A stretch of 64,000 bases of DNA from Torulaspora globosa (Eukaryota > Ascomycota > Saccharomycetes > Saccharomycetales > Saccharomycetaceae): positions 62,001 to 126,000 of the forward strand of contig NC_050729.1 of assembly GCF_014133895.1 (NCBI RefSeq). Reading direction: 5' to 3'. Within the stretch, counting starts at the first letter, position 1. Every line of letters begins with the position of its first letter. Made by a program: the position numbers and the translations under genes. This document shows positions 1 to 9,746 of this stretch, one piece after another. The notes beneath the pieces were generated by a model. That model did not search any database and was not told the origin of the DNA. It saw only the letters and a program-made list of their open reading frames with translations.

Positions 1-1731
1 ACGTCGCCTACGAAGAAAGTTCGCCCCAGTCCAAAAATAAGGCGAGATGAATCAGAAGCTGGGTCAAGAGCCGATAAGGAACATTTGACAAGGGAAAGCC
101 AGACTTCAAGGCCTCCAGAACCAATTCAGGACCATAATTACAACAGTGATCGAATAATGTCAAAGTTGCCTACCGATATAAGATATTCAGATGAAGAATA
201 CCTCAGCAAGAATGATATCAGATTCGAAGATGCTGTCTGGTGCCAATATAGCCTAGACTATCGATACTATCCCGGTCGCATAGCGGGCTATGAGGAAGAG
301 TCTGAAAGCTACTGGGTTTACTTTGAAACAGGGAAATCTTTAACGAAGAGCGAAGACATATATTATCTTGATATAAGAGTTGGTGATATCGTTACTTTTG
401 GAGGGAAAAAATATCAAGTCGTTGGGCTGGAATCTAGGGATAATAATGAGGACGCGATTAGGTGCATTAGAGGCTATGATACCGTTCATCTCAAACGAAG
501 AAAAAAAACTGGTAGTTTGGGTCAAAAAACTATTATTAAACCGTTGGCTTCAGCAAGTCTGGATTTGACTGAGTGGACTAAAAGACCAAAGATAATCTTG
601 GATAATGGGTTTCACACAAAGGCCAAGGCTTACCAGGCTCTGCAACATCCAATTCGTGGCCGGAAAAGTAACGCAACGTCTTCCCCTCGTAAAGTTAAAA
701 GCACTACTCGCAAGGAACAATCCACACGACCAGTCTATAAGGAAGAATCGGATGAAGAAACCAATTTAGTTCGAGAGAAGAACTCTCAGGCTGAACACAG
801 CTCTCTTGATTTGGTTCCAAGTTGGTTAAACATCTCAGAGCAGAAAAACAATGAAAGCTGCAAAGTCTTTGAAAATTGTCTTTTCGTCCTGACGGGACTC
901 AACGAGGATAGACAGCAACTTTGTGATGTGATAGAGTCCCAAGGGGGCGAAATTCTACAGATAGGCTTCTCAGAACTTTTTGAGTATGAACTGCAAGAGC
1001 ACAATGAGACGGGATGTATTCTCTATGCCCTGCAACTTGAATGGAGAAGAAAATTCGTGGAGAAAAAATACAGGTTTGCTTGTCTGATTACGCGAAGACA
1101 TCTGCGAAGTCTGAAGTATCTAGAAGCTTTGGCCCTAGGCTGGCCAACTTTGCATTGGAAGTTCATTCGAGCATGCCTGCAAAGAGGCAGGATTTGCGTT
1201 GAATCCATTCACCAATTTCTTCTGCCTTCAGGAGAAAGTTATCGCTTGTCGTTTGAACCTAGCACCAAAAATGGCATAATCAAGTCAAACAACATCTACC
1301 AATTCTACTCGAAACTATTGCAAGGACACATGCTCGAAGCACAAGTACATGCGATGCGGGAACAAATGGACGATTACGTGGTTATTCTCTACGGCCGATC
1401 GGAGTTGGACCACTTCATAAGATTTGCGCTAGCTTGCCTGGGGGTTGCAAAACTCTATCATATCCAGGGACGAGCCACTACCACTTTTCAGGAGGAAGTG
1501 CAGCAAATAAATGGGAAGCTCGCGGACCTCCAAAAAGAAAATGATAATTTAAAGGTGGTGATATATGTTAACAGGAGCAGTAGTATTTCAAGCGCTCTGT
1601 TGGAGGATATGAGACAACAAATTTCTTTGGAATATCGAGATATTACCGCTAACGGCTTTGAATTTCATGTGGAAGCAAAAGAATGGTTAATTCAGACCAT
1701 CATAAATGGTGCAGCCGGCTTTAATGAATAA
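1..1731 (+). CDS. RAD9: RAD9 DNA-damage checkpoint adaptor, C-terminal part (start lies outside the window)
   Basis: The frame is open from the first base to the stop at 1729-1731, so about 576 C-terminal residues of a longer protein are visible. The first in-window start-like codon (85) is a TTG, and no start is implied there. Rad9 is the chromatin-bound adaptor that brings Rad53 to Mec1 after DNA damage. Encoded in order are a Tudor-like module (about 230-520, containing VWCQYSLDYRYYPGRIAGY and a second strand-rich half), a basic linker, and a BRCT region (from about 865, beginning VFENCLFVLTGL) running to the end. In the family the Tudor part reads methylated H3K79 and the BRCT pair supports oligomerisation. 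The SCD/TQ cluster expected upstream is not in the window. The convergent neighbour is ADR1, the same pair as YDR217C/YDR216W in S. cerevisiae. Identification is firm. Confidence 0.93.
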   Translation, partial: TSPTKKVRPSPKIRRDESEAGSRADKEHLTRESQTSRPPEPIQDHNYNSDRIMSKLPTDIRYSDEEYLSKNDIRFEDAVWCQYSLDYRYYPGRIAGYEEESESYWVYFETGKSLTKSEDIYYLDIRVGDIVTFGGKKYQVVGLESRDNNEDAIRCIRGYDTVHLKRRKKTGSLGQKTIIKPLASASLDLTEWTKRPKIILDNGFHTKAKAYQALQHPIRGRKSNATSSPRKVKSTTRKEQSTRPVYKEESDEETNLVREKNSQAEHSSLDLVPSWLNISEQKNNESCKVFENCLFVLTGLNEDRQQLCDVIESQGGEILQIGFSELFEYELQEHNETGCILYALQLEWRRKFVEKKYRFACLITRRHLRSLKYLEALALGWPTLHWKFIRACLQRGRICVESIHQFLLPSGESYRLSFEPSTKNGIIKSNNIYQFYSKLLQGHMLEAQVHAMREQMDDYVVILYGRSELDHFIRFALACLGVAKLYHIQGRATTTFQEEVQQINGKLADLQKENDNLKVVIYVNRSSSISSALLEDMRQQISLEYRDITANGFEFHVEAKEWLIQTIINGAAGFNE

Positions 1732-1942
1732 TGCGCTCTTCATATCATGCTGCCGAACGGGTGTTTGGCACATTAAGTACAATATGGTCATGAATATTAG
1801 TGTTACAAGTTTATAAAACCGCGAGGATACGACAATGTGGATGAAGTTGCCCTACACGACTTAAGATGAATAATCGTAAATTGGTGTCAGTTCGTGGCAC
1901 GAAGCATAGATAATAGTCAATTACGTTTCCTGTCTAACCTTC

Positions 1943-4900
1943 TTAAGAGGTACTGACACGATCAAATGCGCTTAACCCAGAGATTGAGTTCAGATGAGAA
2001 ACATCCTCGCCTTTATAAATGTCTTCAAGCTTTGTAGCAGACGCTTGATATCGTTCTTTCTCCTTTGCTAGACACATTTGCAGTTCTTTAAAGTCGTTCG
2101 TCATTCTGTCCAAAATCTGGCAGTTCACATAACGTTCTCTAACAAATGTAAAAAAACACTTTGCAATAACAACATACTTTTCCGAGAGCCTATACCTTTC
2201 AGCAAATCCCTGTTTATGGCCATTGACGTTATTTAAGTGATCTAAGTTCTGCTTGTCCGGCATCCATGATAGCAATTCGGTAAAAGATTTAGAAAGAGTT
2301 GGTTCCCTCTTATCTTGGCCATCGATGCGTTTCGAAACTTCGGACTCATCGAAAATGAGATCGCTCGGTTCTTGAGCCATTTCACTGTGACTTGTATCAC
2401 CTGTCGCTTCCGATGGCAAAACAGATTCTGCCATCGAAAAATCAAAAGGATCATAGGTAGGATGATCGCTGTTAAACGGGAACTCATTGTTCAGCTGCTC
2501 GGACATCTTGAGGAAAGAGCTGTCATTAAAAGAATACACCAATACATTATTGATCAACTTTTCCAGTTCTTCGACGTTGATAGATGAATAATGATGGAAA
2601 GATTTTGGGAAGAAGTCTGCATTTTGCTGGATGAAGTTATTGGTCATCGACACATCCTCGAAATGAGTAAACTCTAAAGGGTACTTTTGTGAAAGAAAAG
2701 GAATCAAAAGGCGGTCTGCCAGTCTTTTAAGTTCCGTAAATATGCAGAGCAGTTTGAAATTGGGCTTGTACTCAAAATCCATGATGAACTTAAGCAGTAC
2801 TAGAAAGTCATTGTGATAAGCTTGGAGATTGAACATAGATGTCACTTTGTTATTCAGATATACCGAAGTTTTTGAATCATTAAGTTTGAAAACATTGGTA
2901 AGGTTTTTGATAGATGAGTTCAATGCGACCAGAAAGTCCGATAATAGGCTGTATGAACCCTTGCTCAAAATAGTCATACTTCTGGGATTGATGAAGGAGT
3001 CAAAGAGTTCATTCATCCGACCTTGCCAAAATTTGGAGCCAATGTTCCGATCAATCCTGAGCAAGAAATACATCGTCATTAAGCAATTCCGCAGGACAAT
3101 GCTGTCACTTTTGAGGATCGAGGTATAGTCAAGTTCTAAGCCATTGAGGTCATTAAGGTTCAATTGTGACTGGATTTGCGCCAAATTTTTCTCCAGTTTT
3201 TTAGTATCTATTCTCGTGAGAAATACATGGAAGGTTGAGTGAGTGCTTATATTGAATTCATAATATAGCATGATAGACGCAAGCGACTCGGGTATTGGCT
3301 TCATACCAGAATGATTAAACGTGAAGCTATCATAAAATTTTCGGAAACTGGTGACATTTGACTTTGTCATCGGTTGCTGAGGCAGAAGAAGCGACGCCTT
3401 GTTCCAAGTATTTTCGTCATCTGGTATGCAAATGGGCTCTATATCTTGTTCGCTTAGGAAGAGCTTAGCCTCCACGTTGTAAAATATCCTCAGAAACTGA
3501 CAAAACTTGTAAGCCGATAAAGCACAACGAATTTTTGACTCAAACATGATATAGGAGAAGGAAGTGTCAACACCCGACTGGAAAATTCCTTGATTTCCTG
3601 AATCTCCGGAAGAACCGGACACCCCAGTTAGAGTATCATATGAGATCGCCGCAAGAAAGTTATTTTTGATGATAGAGCACACAGCAGATACCTGTCTCTT
3701 TATCATTTCTGCATTGATTTTTCCCATATGATCGGCAAAAAGTGAATAGAATATGCTTAGTGAAAGTGATTGAATGAGCCAAACGTGCTGACCTGATCTT
3801 TGAATAGGCTTTATACCCTGTGGTGACTGTTGTTGTTCTTTTGTTCTCTCCAAGAAAACATGTAAAACACGCCTACTAGTTTCATAAAGTGTTCTTGTGT
3901 TAGCATCAGGCTCAGGTTTGAATAAAGAACCGACAGTGGCAACAAATAATGGCAAACACACCACATTTGAATATTGTAAATGTCGGTCGCTTTCTTCATC
4001 CACTGTGTAGCCTTCGTGCACATAGCTCTTTAAGGCTTTCATGTTAAGGTTGAAAAAATCAGGGTGAATCACTGGATGGTGTGAATTGAAAAACTCTCGA
4101 AAGTATGAGACATACATGTTTAGCTCCCTACAGCTAGGAAGAAGTAGTCCTTTTGATATACGTGTCCTATCTGTTCCTGTACCAGGGGCATAATTGTCAT
4201 AGTAATGCTCATCATAGTATCTAGATGCATCGATGCACATTTGCCTCAGCTCTGGGCTAAAGATATCGGAGTTCGGTAACTTTGCAAAGCGTTCTTCGTT
4301 CGATCGAGATGTAGCTCTTGTTATGTGAGATAGGGTGAGATGATCCAGCCCATAAGCAGTGTAATCATTATCAGGAGCATCTGTTAGCGATTTGAGACCT
4401 TCAATCTGCCGGCTTTCAAAATGGTTTAAAAGCGATACGTGATCAATTGGTATTGGTTCAAAATTCTGCAATTCTTCAGTTTCCTTGAGGTCTTCTAAGT
4501 TAGACTGTTCATATGGCAAACAGTTGTGCAATAGACCCACATTTTCCTCGAAATGCAGATGAGCATGCTTTTCAGGGAAACCGCCCGGTACGGTAGCTGA
4601 TCTGCTGAAACTGGGCGATTTCTTTGAATCGTTGTTGGTAACCAGCTCAGAGGAACTTCGAAGCCAGGGAGTGGAATTTGCAGCTGAACTATTCGGCAAA
4701 ACACTGTTATCCTTCGACGATGATGAAGGGGATACAGTGTTGAAAAGCGATTTAACTTGCAAGTTGCCGCCGGCTTCATCGATGGACCAAGAGCTTCGGA
4801 TATTCATACCAGTACCTCCGTTTGCGAGGGCTGCTTCCAGACTGAAGGTGGCATGGTTTGAATCGGGAGATATGTTCGCCGAATTCGTGGTTCCAGTTCT

Positions 4901-5707
4901 TGTTTTTGCAGTCTCAGTTACCGTTCCGGTTTCTGATGTGGGTAAATAGGGTTCGTTATTGTAGTCATTAATCCAGTTAACGCTATCCAACAGATTGAAA
5001 TCGTTCGGAGAGCCCAAGGGAACCTGGGCTCCCGCCTGGGGCATGTTCGAATCATTCCTCTCTAGGTAAAGATCTTCGAGATCCGATTTAACATCCTGCG
5101 AGTAACTTTCGTCCCTTATTTCCTTCAAATCAATGGGCAGCAATTCCGGTGTTGAGAATCTAACTCTATCAAATTTATGATTTTCTTGGTTTTGTACAGG
5201 GGCCACATATTCGCCTGACTGCGCACTGAAGGAAGCTCTACGCTTAATCGCCGTAGAATGTGCACGGAGGTCTGGGCGTCTTGCGCTGCGTGTTCCCAGG
5301 CCCGAGGGCTCCGACTTGCCTGCGCTTTGCCGCCTCTTGGCGACCTTGCTTGCGCCACCCTTGTTATGCTTAATTATGGTGTCGCCAAAGTTGCCGCCAT
5401 GTATCTTGTTCGCGTGCCGCAGCAGCAGATCTCGCCGGCTGAAGTTCCGGTTGCAGATTCCGCAGCTGTACGGCTTCTCCTTCGTGTGCGATCTTTCGTG
5501 GCGTGTAAGGTGTTCCTGTCTGGCGAACGCCCTTGTGCAAATCTGGCAAACAAACAGACGTGGCTTCCCGCTCGGAGTCTTGCCGTTCAGCCGCAAGTTT
5601 TCAGGCAGCTGGCCCATGAGCTTGTTCACCTTGGAGTTCATATTGTTGCTCGTCGGTGCCGCCGCGGACGGCACATTCTCCTGGTTCGATGGCGAGCGTG
5701 ACGACAT
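1943..5707 (-). CDS. ADR1: ADR1 C2H2 zinc-finger transcription factor
   Basis: 1254 residues, close to the roughly 1320 of S. cerevisiae Adr1, with an ATG at 5705-5707. Adr1 activates glucose-repressed genes for ethanol, glycerol and fatty-acid use and for peroxisomes. Two adjacent C2H2 fingers lie at residues 54-74 (C54, C57, H70, H74) and 82-103 (C82, C85, H98, H103). They follow the basic [11 protein letters not shown] extension that helps Adr1 bind DNA. The PKA-type site RRAS, with Ser159, corresponds to the regulatory Ser230 of S. cerevisiae, so control by phosphorylation is probably kept (inference). A Ser/Thr/Asn-rich middle follows, then a long conserved fungal-factor-like C-terminal half. 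The promoter, shared with a divergent HAD gene, has a TATA box and a perfect Ume6 site. Identification is firm. Confidence 0.95.
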   Translation of the reverse strand: MSSRSPSNQENVPSAAAPTSNNMNSKVNKLMGQLPENLRLNGKTPSGKPRLFVCQICTRAFARQEHLTRHERSHTKEKPYSCGICNRNFSRRDLLLRHANKIHGGNFGDTIIKHNKGGASKVAKRRQSAGKSEPSGLGTRSARRPDLRAHSTAIKRRASFSAQSGEYVAPVQNQENHKFDRVRFSTPELLPIDLKEIRDESYSQDVKSDLEDLYLERNDSNMPQAGAQVPLGSPNDFNLLDSVNWINDYNNEPYLPTSETGTVTETAKTRTGTTNSANISPDSNHATFSLEAALANGGTGMNIRSSWSIDEAGGNLQVKSLFNTVSPSSSSKDNSVLPNSSAANSTPWLRSSSELVTNNDSKKSPSFSRSATVPGGFPEKHAHLHFEENVGLLHNCLPYEQSNLEDLKETEELQNFEPIPIDHVSLLNHFESRQIEGLKSLTDAPDNDYTAYGLDHLTLSHITRATSRSNEERFAKLPNSDIFSPELRQMCIDASRYYDEHYYDNYAPGTGTDRTRISKGLLLPSCRELNMYVSYFREFFNSHHPVIHPDFFNLNMKALKSYVHEGYTVDEESDRHLQYSNVVCLPLFVATVGSLFKPEPDANTRTLYETSRRVLHVFLERTKEQQQSPQGIKPIQRSGQHVWLIQSLSLSIFYSLFADHMGKINAEMIKRQVSAVCSIIKNNFLAAISYDTLTGVSGSSGDSGNQGIFQSGVDTSFSYIMFESKIRCALSAYKFCQFLRIFYNVEAKLFLSEQDIEPICIPDDENTWNKASLLLPQQPMTKSNVTSFRKFYDSFTFNHSGMKPIPESLASIMLYYEFNISTHSTFHVFLTRIDTKKLEKNLAQIQSQLNLNDLNGLELDYTSILKSDSIVLRNCLMTMYFLLRIDRNIGSKFWQGRMNELFDSFINPRSMTILSKGSYSLLSDFLVALNSSIKNLTNVFKLNDSKTSVYLNNKVTSMFNLQAYHNDFLVLLKFIMDFEYKPNFKLLCIFTELKRLADRLLIPFLSQKYPLEFTHFEDVSMTNNFIQQNADFFPKSFHHYSSINVEELEKLINNVLVYSFNDSSFLKMSEQLNNEFPFNSDHPTYDPFDFSMAESVLPSEATGDTSHSEMAQEPSDLIFDESEVSKRIDGQDKREPTLSKSFTELLSWMPDKQNLDHLNNVNGHKQGFAERYRLSEKYVVIAKCFFTFVRERYVNCQILDRMTNDFKELQMCLAKEKERYQASATKLEDIYKGEDVSHLNSISGLSAFDRVSTS

Positions 5708-5901
5708 CTCTGGTCTCTAATTCTATGGTCTGATCTCTACAGTAGCAAACGTATATCCAGGTAGCTCATCAAAAGAAATGTGAACAATGAAAGAAAAAAA
5801 AATCTTAGAACAAAACAACAAATGAAAGGGTATCTATGAGCAAAAGCGAAACAAACTGTAGCGGACGCGCGCTGGGACACTGACACTGTTTCGATGCAAC
5901 C

Positions 5902-5911
5902 TCGGCGGCTA
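5902..5911 (-). promoter_or_regulatory. URS1 (Ume6-binding) site in the ADR1 promoter
   Basis: The minus strand reads TAGCCGCCGA, a perfect match to the S. cerevisiae URS1 consensus bound by Ume6. It lies about 195 bp upstream of the ADR1 ATG. UME6 is encoded in this window at 23333. Binding is inferred, not shown. Confidence 0.6.
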
Positions 5912-5966
5912 CAAGTGGTGAACAAAACAAAGAAGCGCATCCGTGCGGGCCAAGCGGACCCCGCTC

Positions 5967-5974
5967 TTTATATA
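5967..5974 (-). promoter_or_regulatory. TATA box, probably of ADR1
   Basis: The minus strand reads TATATAAA followed by G, about 260 bp upstream of the ADR1 ATG. Yeast TATA elements lie 40-120 bp before the transcription start, so a 5' leader of roughly 150-200 nt would follow. This is inferred from sequence only. Confidence 0.45.
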
Positions 5975-6198
5975 CTAGCCTCTGCCCCTTTCCTATCGGA
6001 GCATTTTAGGGGCGCCTGCACGAAACGCCGTCGCGCGGTGCACGGAGGTGAAGCCTCAAAATATCCGCAACTCCGGAAACTATCGGTCTTTTCCAAACAC
6101 CCAGCCCCGGGGGTCCCAGAGGGCCAAAAGAGGGACAAACGAAAATTCTGGGGCGCAAGGAGTCGAACGAGGAGCGAGAAAGTCCCTCGACTCAGCTT

Positions 6199-6224
6199 TT
6201 TTGACCCTTTTGACCCTTTTGACC
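6199..6224. repeat. Three tandem copies of TTTTGACCC
   Basis: The 9-bp unit TTTTGACCC occurs at 6199-6207, 6208-6216 and 6217-6225, with the last base changed to A in the third copy. It sits mid-way in the ADR1 / HAD divergent promoter. It could be a cluster of factor sites or simple slippage; I do not recognise the motif. Confidence 0.7.
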
Positions 6225-6510
6225 ATCGAAATCAAAAGAAGCTCCTTGTTTATCGCCTGTACATACGCGCGACTAGATCGACTAGATTTTCGTTTTCGGC
6301 GCCTCGAGAATAGCTGCCGTTATTATGAGTATTCGTCATCGTCATATCGACGTTGTTTCCCGCTCCTTTGCTTTGTTTCTGAAGGGTTCTCTGAAGAAGG
6401 CGCGCACTGCTTAGCTGACTGCGAATCAAGCCCGTAATAGCGACATGCTGCGATGGAAAGGGGTAGAATGATACATCTTTGTTTCATGCTGTATCTTTAA
6501 CTAGATGGCG

Positions 6511-6517
6511 TATATAA
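6511..6517 (+). promoter_or_regulatory. TATA box of the HAD gene
   Basis: TATATAA followed by GG lies 62 bp upstream of the ATG at 6579. This implies a very short leader or a start of transcription close to the coding region. Confidence 0.45.
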
Positions 6518-6578
6518 GGCAGAGGAACTGTTTCGTTGGGACCATGCAGCGTAGCAGCGATCACAGCAACGTGCAGAT

Positions 6579-8306
6579 ATGGCCGATAAGATTAGCGAGA
6601 AGTTAAGTGAGTTTAGTAAAAAGCCCGTAGAGAAGATTTTTGGCAAGACCGCCAAGACGACTTCTGGGAGCGGGGGATCTGCGGAGGAAGAGGACGAGAG
6701 GAAGCCTGTGACGTTTCCCAGGACAACGGAGCCGGAGGATGCGGATCCTAGAAGTGTGGTGCCGGAGGACGAGAGCAGCCAGAAGGATAACAGGGCAGCG
6801 GAGGGGAAGCCCCGGACAAAGTCGTTCCTGGATAATGACAAGCCGGAGAACTTCACGCCCGTGACTCGGAAGAAAAGAGTGTCGTCGCTGTCGTTAAGCG
6901 ACCAGTGGATCGGCGGGGCTGCGCCTATGACGCCGCTGGACAGCAGTGCCGCAAGCGACAGAAAGAACTCTGCAGTGTCGAGTAACGGTTTCTCGAGCAG
7001 GAGGAGCTCGGTGGCGGTGAGAGAGAAGAAGAAGTTTATCGACCACGAGCGGATTGCGTCGTATGCGTTCGCGTTCGACATCGACGGAGTGCTGGTGCGA
7101 GGGCCGGAGACGATCCCGCAGGCACCGGAGGCGCTGCGTATGCTGAACGGCGAAAACAAGTACAACATCAAGGTTCCCTACATCTTCATCACTAACGGCG
7201 GCGGTCGCTCCGAAAAGGCGCGTTGCAAAGATTTGAGCAAGAGACTGGGGATCACGGTAACCGAGGATCAGGTCATCCAGGGTCACACCCCGATGAAGGA
7301 TCTTGTGCCGGTCTATGAGAACGTGTTGGTTGTTGGGGGTGTTTTGGACTCGTGTAGGAAAGTCGCGGAGGGCTACGGCTTCAAGAACGTTTACATCCCA
7401 TTGGATATCATGAAATGGAATCCAAGTGTTACGCCCTACTACCAGCTGAGCGAGGAGGAGAAGAGGATCGCTCGCGATGTTGATTTTTCAAAGGTAAAGA
7501 TCGACGCTATTCTGGTTTTTGCAGACTCCAGGAACTGGGCTGCTGATCAGCAAATTATCTTGGAGCTTCTGTTGAGTGAGAACGGTGTTATGGGTACCAT
7601 CTGCCCCACGGCTGATAAGGGTCCTGGTCTATACTTTGCACATTCGGACTTTGTTTGGGCTACGGACTACGGTCTGAATCGCTACGGTATGGGAGCGTTG
7701 CAGGTATCCATTGCCGCGCTGTATCAGGAGCACACTGGTAAAGAACTGGAAGTGACCAGGTTCGGCAAGCCCCAAAGAGGTACATTTCGTTTTGCTGAGA
7801 AAGTGTTGTCCAATTGGAGGAGAGAGACGCTTTCTGAGCATGTAGAACAGCTGAAATTGGAAGACTGTCCAGATGGGGCTGGTAGACTGCACAATGAAAG
7901 GGATGACTCGCCGCTCGTGTCTGATTCGTCAGATGATGATGAGGAACAGATGCCAAATGACCCTTTCGGCGAAAAGGGCATCACCCTAGAACGCGGCTCT
8001 AAGATGATCCTCGAGTTGCCTCCTGCTTCCACGGTGTATTTCGTAGGTGATACTCCGGAGTCTGATATTAGATTTGCAAACTCCCACGATTCGTCATGGT
8101 ATTCTATCTTGGTCAAAACTGGTGTTTACCAGGATGGTGCCACTCCTAGGTACAAACCAAAGCAAATATGTGACAACGTTTTGGAAGCAGTCAAGTTTGC
8201 AATTGAGAGAGAGCACCAGAAAGAACTGAAGGAATGGAACGATTCGGCCACTGTACGAGCACCAGTAGTAGAGGAAAAGAGGGAAGTCGTGGCGGAGAAG
8301 AAATAA
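6579..8306 (+). CDS. HAD-superfamily hydrolase, CECR5-like, with a long N-terminal extension
   Basis: 575 residues. The core from about residue 163 is a HAD hydrolase of the CECR5/YKR070W type. It has FDIDGVLVRG with the nucleophile Asp167 and the general acid Asp169, then ITNGGG with a Ser soon after (motif II region), and near the C-terminus VGDTPESDI (motif IV). All catalytic motifs look intact, so activity on a phosphorylated substrate is expected; the substrate is unknown. S. cerevisiae YKR070W is about 350 residues and starts with a mitochondrial-type leader. This protein instead has about 160 extra N-terminal residues: a Lys-rich amphipathic start, then an acidic, Ser-rich low-complexity stretch without a clear targeting signal. 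An acidic insert follows about residue 445. GC falls from about 65% in the 5' part to about 42% at the 3' end. S. cerevisiae has no counterpart between ADR1 and AHA1, so this is an extra gene here. Family confidence is high; biological role unknown. Confidence 0.85.
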   Translation: MADKISEKLSEFSKKPVEKIFGKTAKTTSGSGGSAEEEDERKPVTFPRTTEPEDADPRSVVPEDESSQKDNRAAEGKPRTKSFLDNDKPENFTPVTRKKRVSSLSLSDQWIGGAAPMTPLDSSAASDRKNSAVSSNGFSSRRSSVAVREKKKFIDHERIASYAFAFDIDGVLVRGPETIPQAPEALRMLNGENKYNIKVPYIFITNGGGRSEKARCKDLSKRLGITVTEDQVIQGHTPMKDLVPVYENVLVVGGVLDSCRKVAEGYGFKNVYIPLDIMKWNPSVTPYYQLSEEEKRIARDVDFSKVKIDAILVFADSRNWAADQQIILELLLSENGVMGTICPTADKGPGLYFAHSDFVWATDYGLNRYGMGALQVSIAALYQEHTGKELEVTRFGKPQRGTFRFAEKVLSNWRRETLSEHVEQLKLEDCPDGAGRLHNERDDSPLVSDSSDDDEEQMPNDPFGEKGITLERGSKMILELPPASTVYFVGDTPESDIRFANSHDSSWYSILVKTGVYQDGATPRYKPKQICDNVLEAVKFAIEREHQKELKEWNDSATVRAPVVEEKREVVAEKK

Positions 8307-8454
8307 TTATAAGGGCGCACTGTGATTGTATAGAGTTTCGAAAGATGATGTTTTATTTTAGTTTTTACGCGTTAGGAAGATAATCGATAGCTGAATTTTT
8401 ATTTAAGGAATTACAACGACATGTTTAAGTCCTCGGCATTCTAAACGCATTTTT

Positions 8455-9492
8455 TTACAGAACAGCACCGAAACCGAAGGTAATTTTGATAGATCTTACA
8501 TAGTACTCTTCAAAGTTACCGCGAACGCGATCTTCTTCACCCAGTGGAATACCGGTCCAGTTGACTTGCAACTTTGTCTCATGGTATTCTTTAGACTCAT
8601 GAAATTCCATGATCAGTTTTGACTCAACCTTGTCGCGCCAATCGCTCAATCTCCAGGTGAAGACCAGTTGCTTATCTTTCTCGGCGTGTGTCAATCTGCT
8701 CGTAACGTTGCCTCCGAACAACTCAAATTCATCACCAACATCTACCGTTGGCCCACTGCCAGCTTTTGGACAAGCAAAAGATTTGCTCCAGGCCATTATG
8801 CGTTGCTTATCAACGAAAGTTCGGTACAACTCCGACGCGGGGACATTGAACGTAGGTTCAAGGTGGATTGATGTTGTGTTTCCGCCGCTTGTCGAAACAC
8901 TGGGTTTCTCCGTTGTAGCGGCTCCGACGACCTTAGGAGCTTGACTCCTGGGTAAAGGTTTCGATTCTTTCGATCCCGCCGACGATGCAAAACTCCCCTG
9001 CTGGTTTGCCTTGGTGAAGGTCGAGTTGACACTATCCTCAGGAAGCTGAATGTCACTTCCGTGCGTAACAAGTAAATCATGGCTGAATCTTTGGAATATC
9101 TCCCGCAGCCGGGGCAGAAGCCTCTCACGAATCAATGGTTTGATTTCGTTCAATTGACTGGTTTCCTTGTAAATTGAGATATCAAACTGGTAGTCGCCTT
9201 CATCACTATCGAACGCAACCTCTGGCACTGTGATGCTGCCTTCAAACTGTTGGTCATTCACATGGCCTTTAATTAACATAACCATGTTCAAGTCGAACAG
9301 CGAGATAACTTTTCCCTTACGTTGATTTACCTCACAGTCACCTTCCAACGATGATAAAGAGCTTATTTCAGCATATTTGCCGTCAATCTCCCCGGTATTC
9401 AGGTTTGCTACTTTTTCGGTGAAGTATTCACGAGCCCAATTAAAGCAGTTCTTGTCAACCCAATGCCAATTGTTAGGATTGTGTACAACCAT
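8455..9492 (-). CDS. AHA1: AHA1 Hsp90 co-chaperone, activator of Hsp90 ATPase
   Basis: 345 residues (about 350 in S. cerevisiae), ATG at 9490-9492. Aha1 binds the middle and N-terminal domains of Hsp90 and stimulates its ATPase in the cytosol. The N-terminal Aha1_N domain begins NPNNWHWVDKNC, includes the NxNNWHW motif needed for full stimulation, and runs to about residue 155. A Ser/Pro-rich linker (about 155-205) leads to the C-terminal AHSA1 (START-like) domain, starting near SIHLEPTFNVPASELY. The promoter has a perfect three-unit heat-shock element. Its neighbour UPC2 is the same as in S. cerevisiae (YDR214W/YDR213W). Confidence 0.96.
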   Translation of the reverse strand: MVVHNPNNWHWVDKNCFNWAREYFTEKVANLNTGEIDGKYAEISSLSSLEGDCEVNQRKGKVISLFDLNMVMLIKGHVNDQQFEGSITVPEVAFDSDEGDYQFDISIYKETSQLNEIKPLIRERLLPRLREIFQRFSHDLLVTHGSDIQLPEDSVNSTFTKANQQGSFASSAGSKESKPLPRSQAPKVVGAATTEKPSVSTSGGNTTSIHLEPTFNVPASELYRTFVDKQRIMAWSKSFACPKAGSGPTVDVGDEFELFGGNVTSRLTHAEKDKQLVFTWRLSDWRDKVESKLIMEFHESKEYHETKLQVNWTGIPLGEEDRVRGNFEEYYVRSIKITFGFGAVL

Positions 9493-9621
9493 CTTTCTGC
9501 CTTCAACTATACTTAACTTGCCTGTCTGATCTCCTTAACTTAGGGTCCTAGAGGCCATCAGGCACTAGTTGCTCATCTATATATCTACACAAGACCCGCT
9601 CCGCGTATCCAAGAGATCAAC

Positions 9622-9634
9622 TTCCAGAAGGTTC
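9622..9634. promoter_or_regulatory. Heat-shock element (Hsf1 site) upstream of AHA1
   Basis: TTCCAGAAGGTTC gives three perfect alternating units (TTC-nn-GAA-nn-TTC), about 130 bp upstream of the AHA1 start. AHA1 is a known Hsf1 target in yeast, so the site is very probably functional. Confidence 0.8.
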
Positions 9635-9652
9635 TTCTTCGCTTCATTATAT

Positions 9653-9660
9653 TCACGTGA
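9653..9660. promoter_or_regulatory. TCACGTGA palindrome (Cbf1-type E-box) upstream of AHA1
   Basis: A perfect 8-bp palindrome containing CACGTG, the core bound by Cbf1, Pho4 and related bHLH factors, about 160 bp upstream of AHA1. There is no AT-rich CDEII or CDEIII beside it, so it is not a centromere element. Confidence 0.4.
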
Positions 9661-9746
9661 AATTCTATAGCTATAGAGCTTGAAGAGTTCGAATGCTACT
9701 TAAACTTCATCTATGATTGCGCAGATTGTGGAACTGCAATGCGGCC

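Larger units (their letters stand above)
5708..6578. other. 871 bp divergent intergenic region, ADR1 / HAD gene
   Basis: No gene or RNA is recognisable here. It holds a minus-strand TATA box (5967-5974), a perfect URS1 site (5902-5911), CCCCT/AGGGG stress-element-like pentamers near 5984, 6008 and 6459, a short tandem repeat (6199-6224) and a plus-strand TATA box (6511-6517). Open frames on the plus strand across 5894-6437 have no family resemblance and look like chance. Confidence 0.7.

Noticed and set aside
5894..6437. Two overlapping plus frames in the ADR1 / HAD promoter
   Set aside because: Arg-rich, low similarity to anything, and they cover TATA and Ume6 sites; chance frames.
6497..7171. 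224-codon minus-strand frame opposite the HAD gene 5' part
   Set aside because: GC-rich shadow of the Ser/acid-rich extension.
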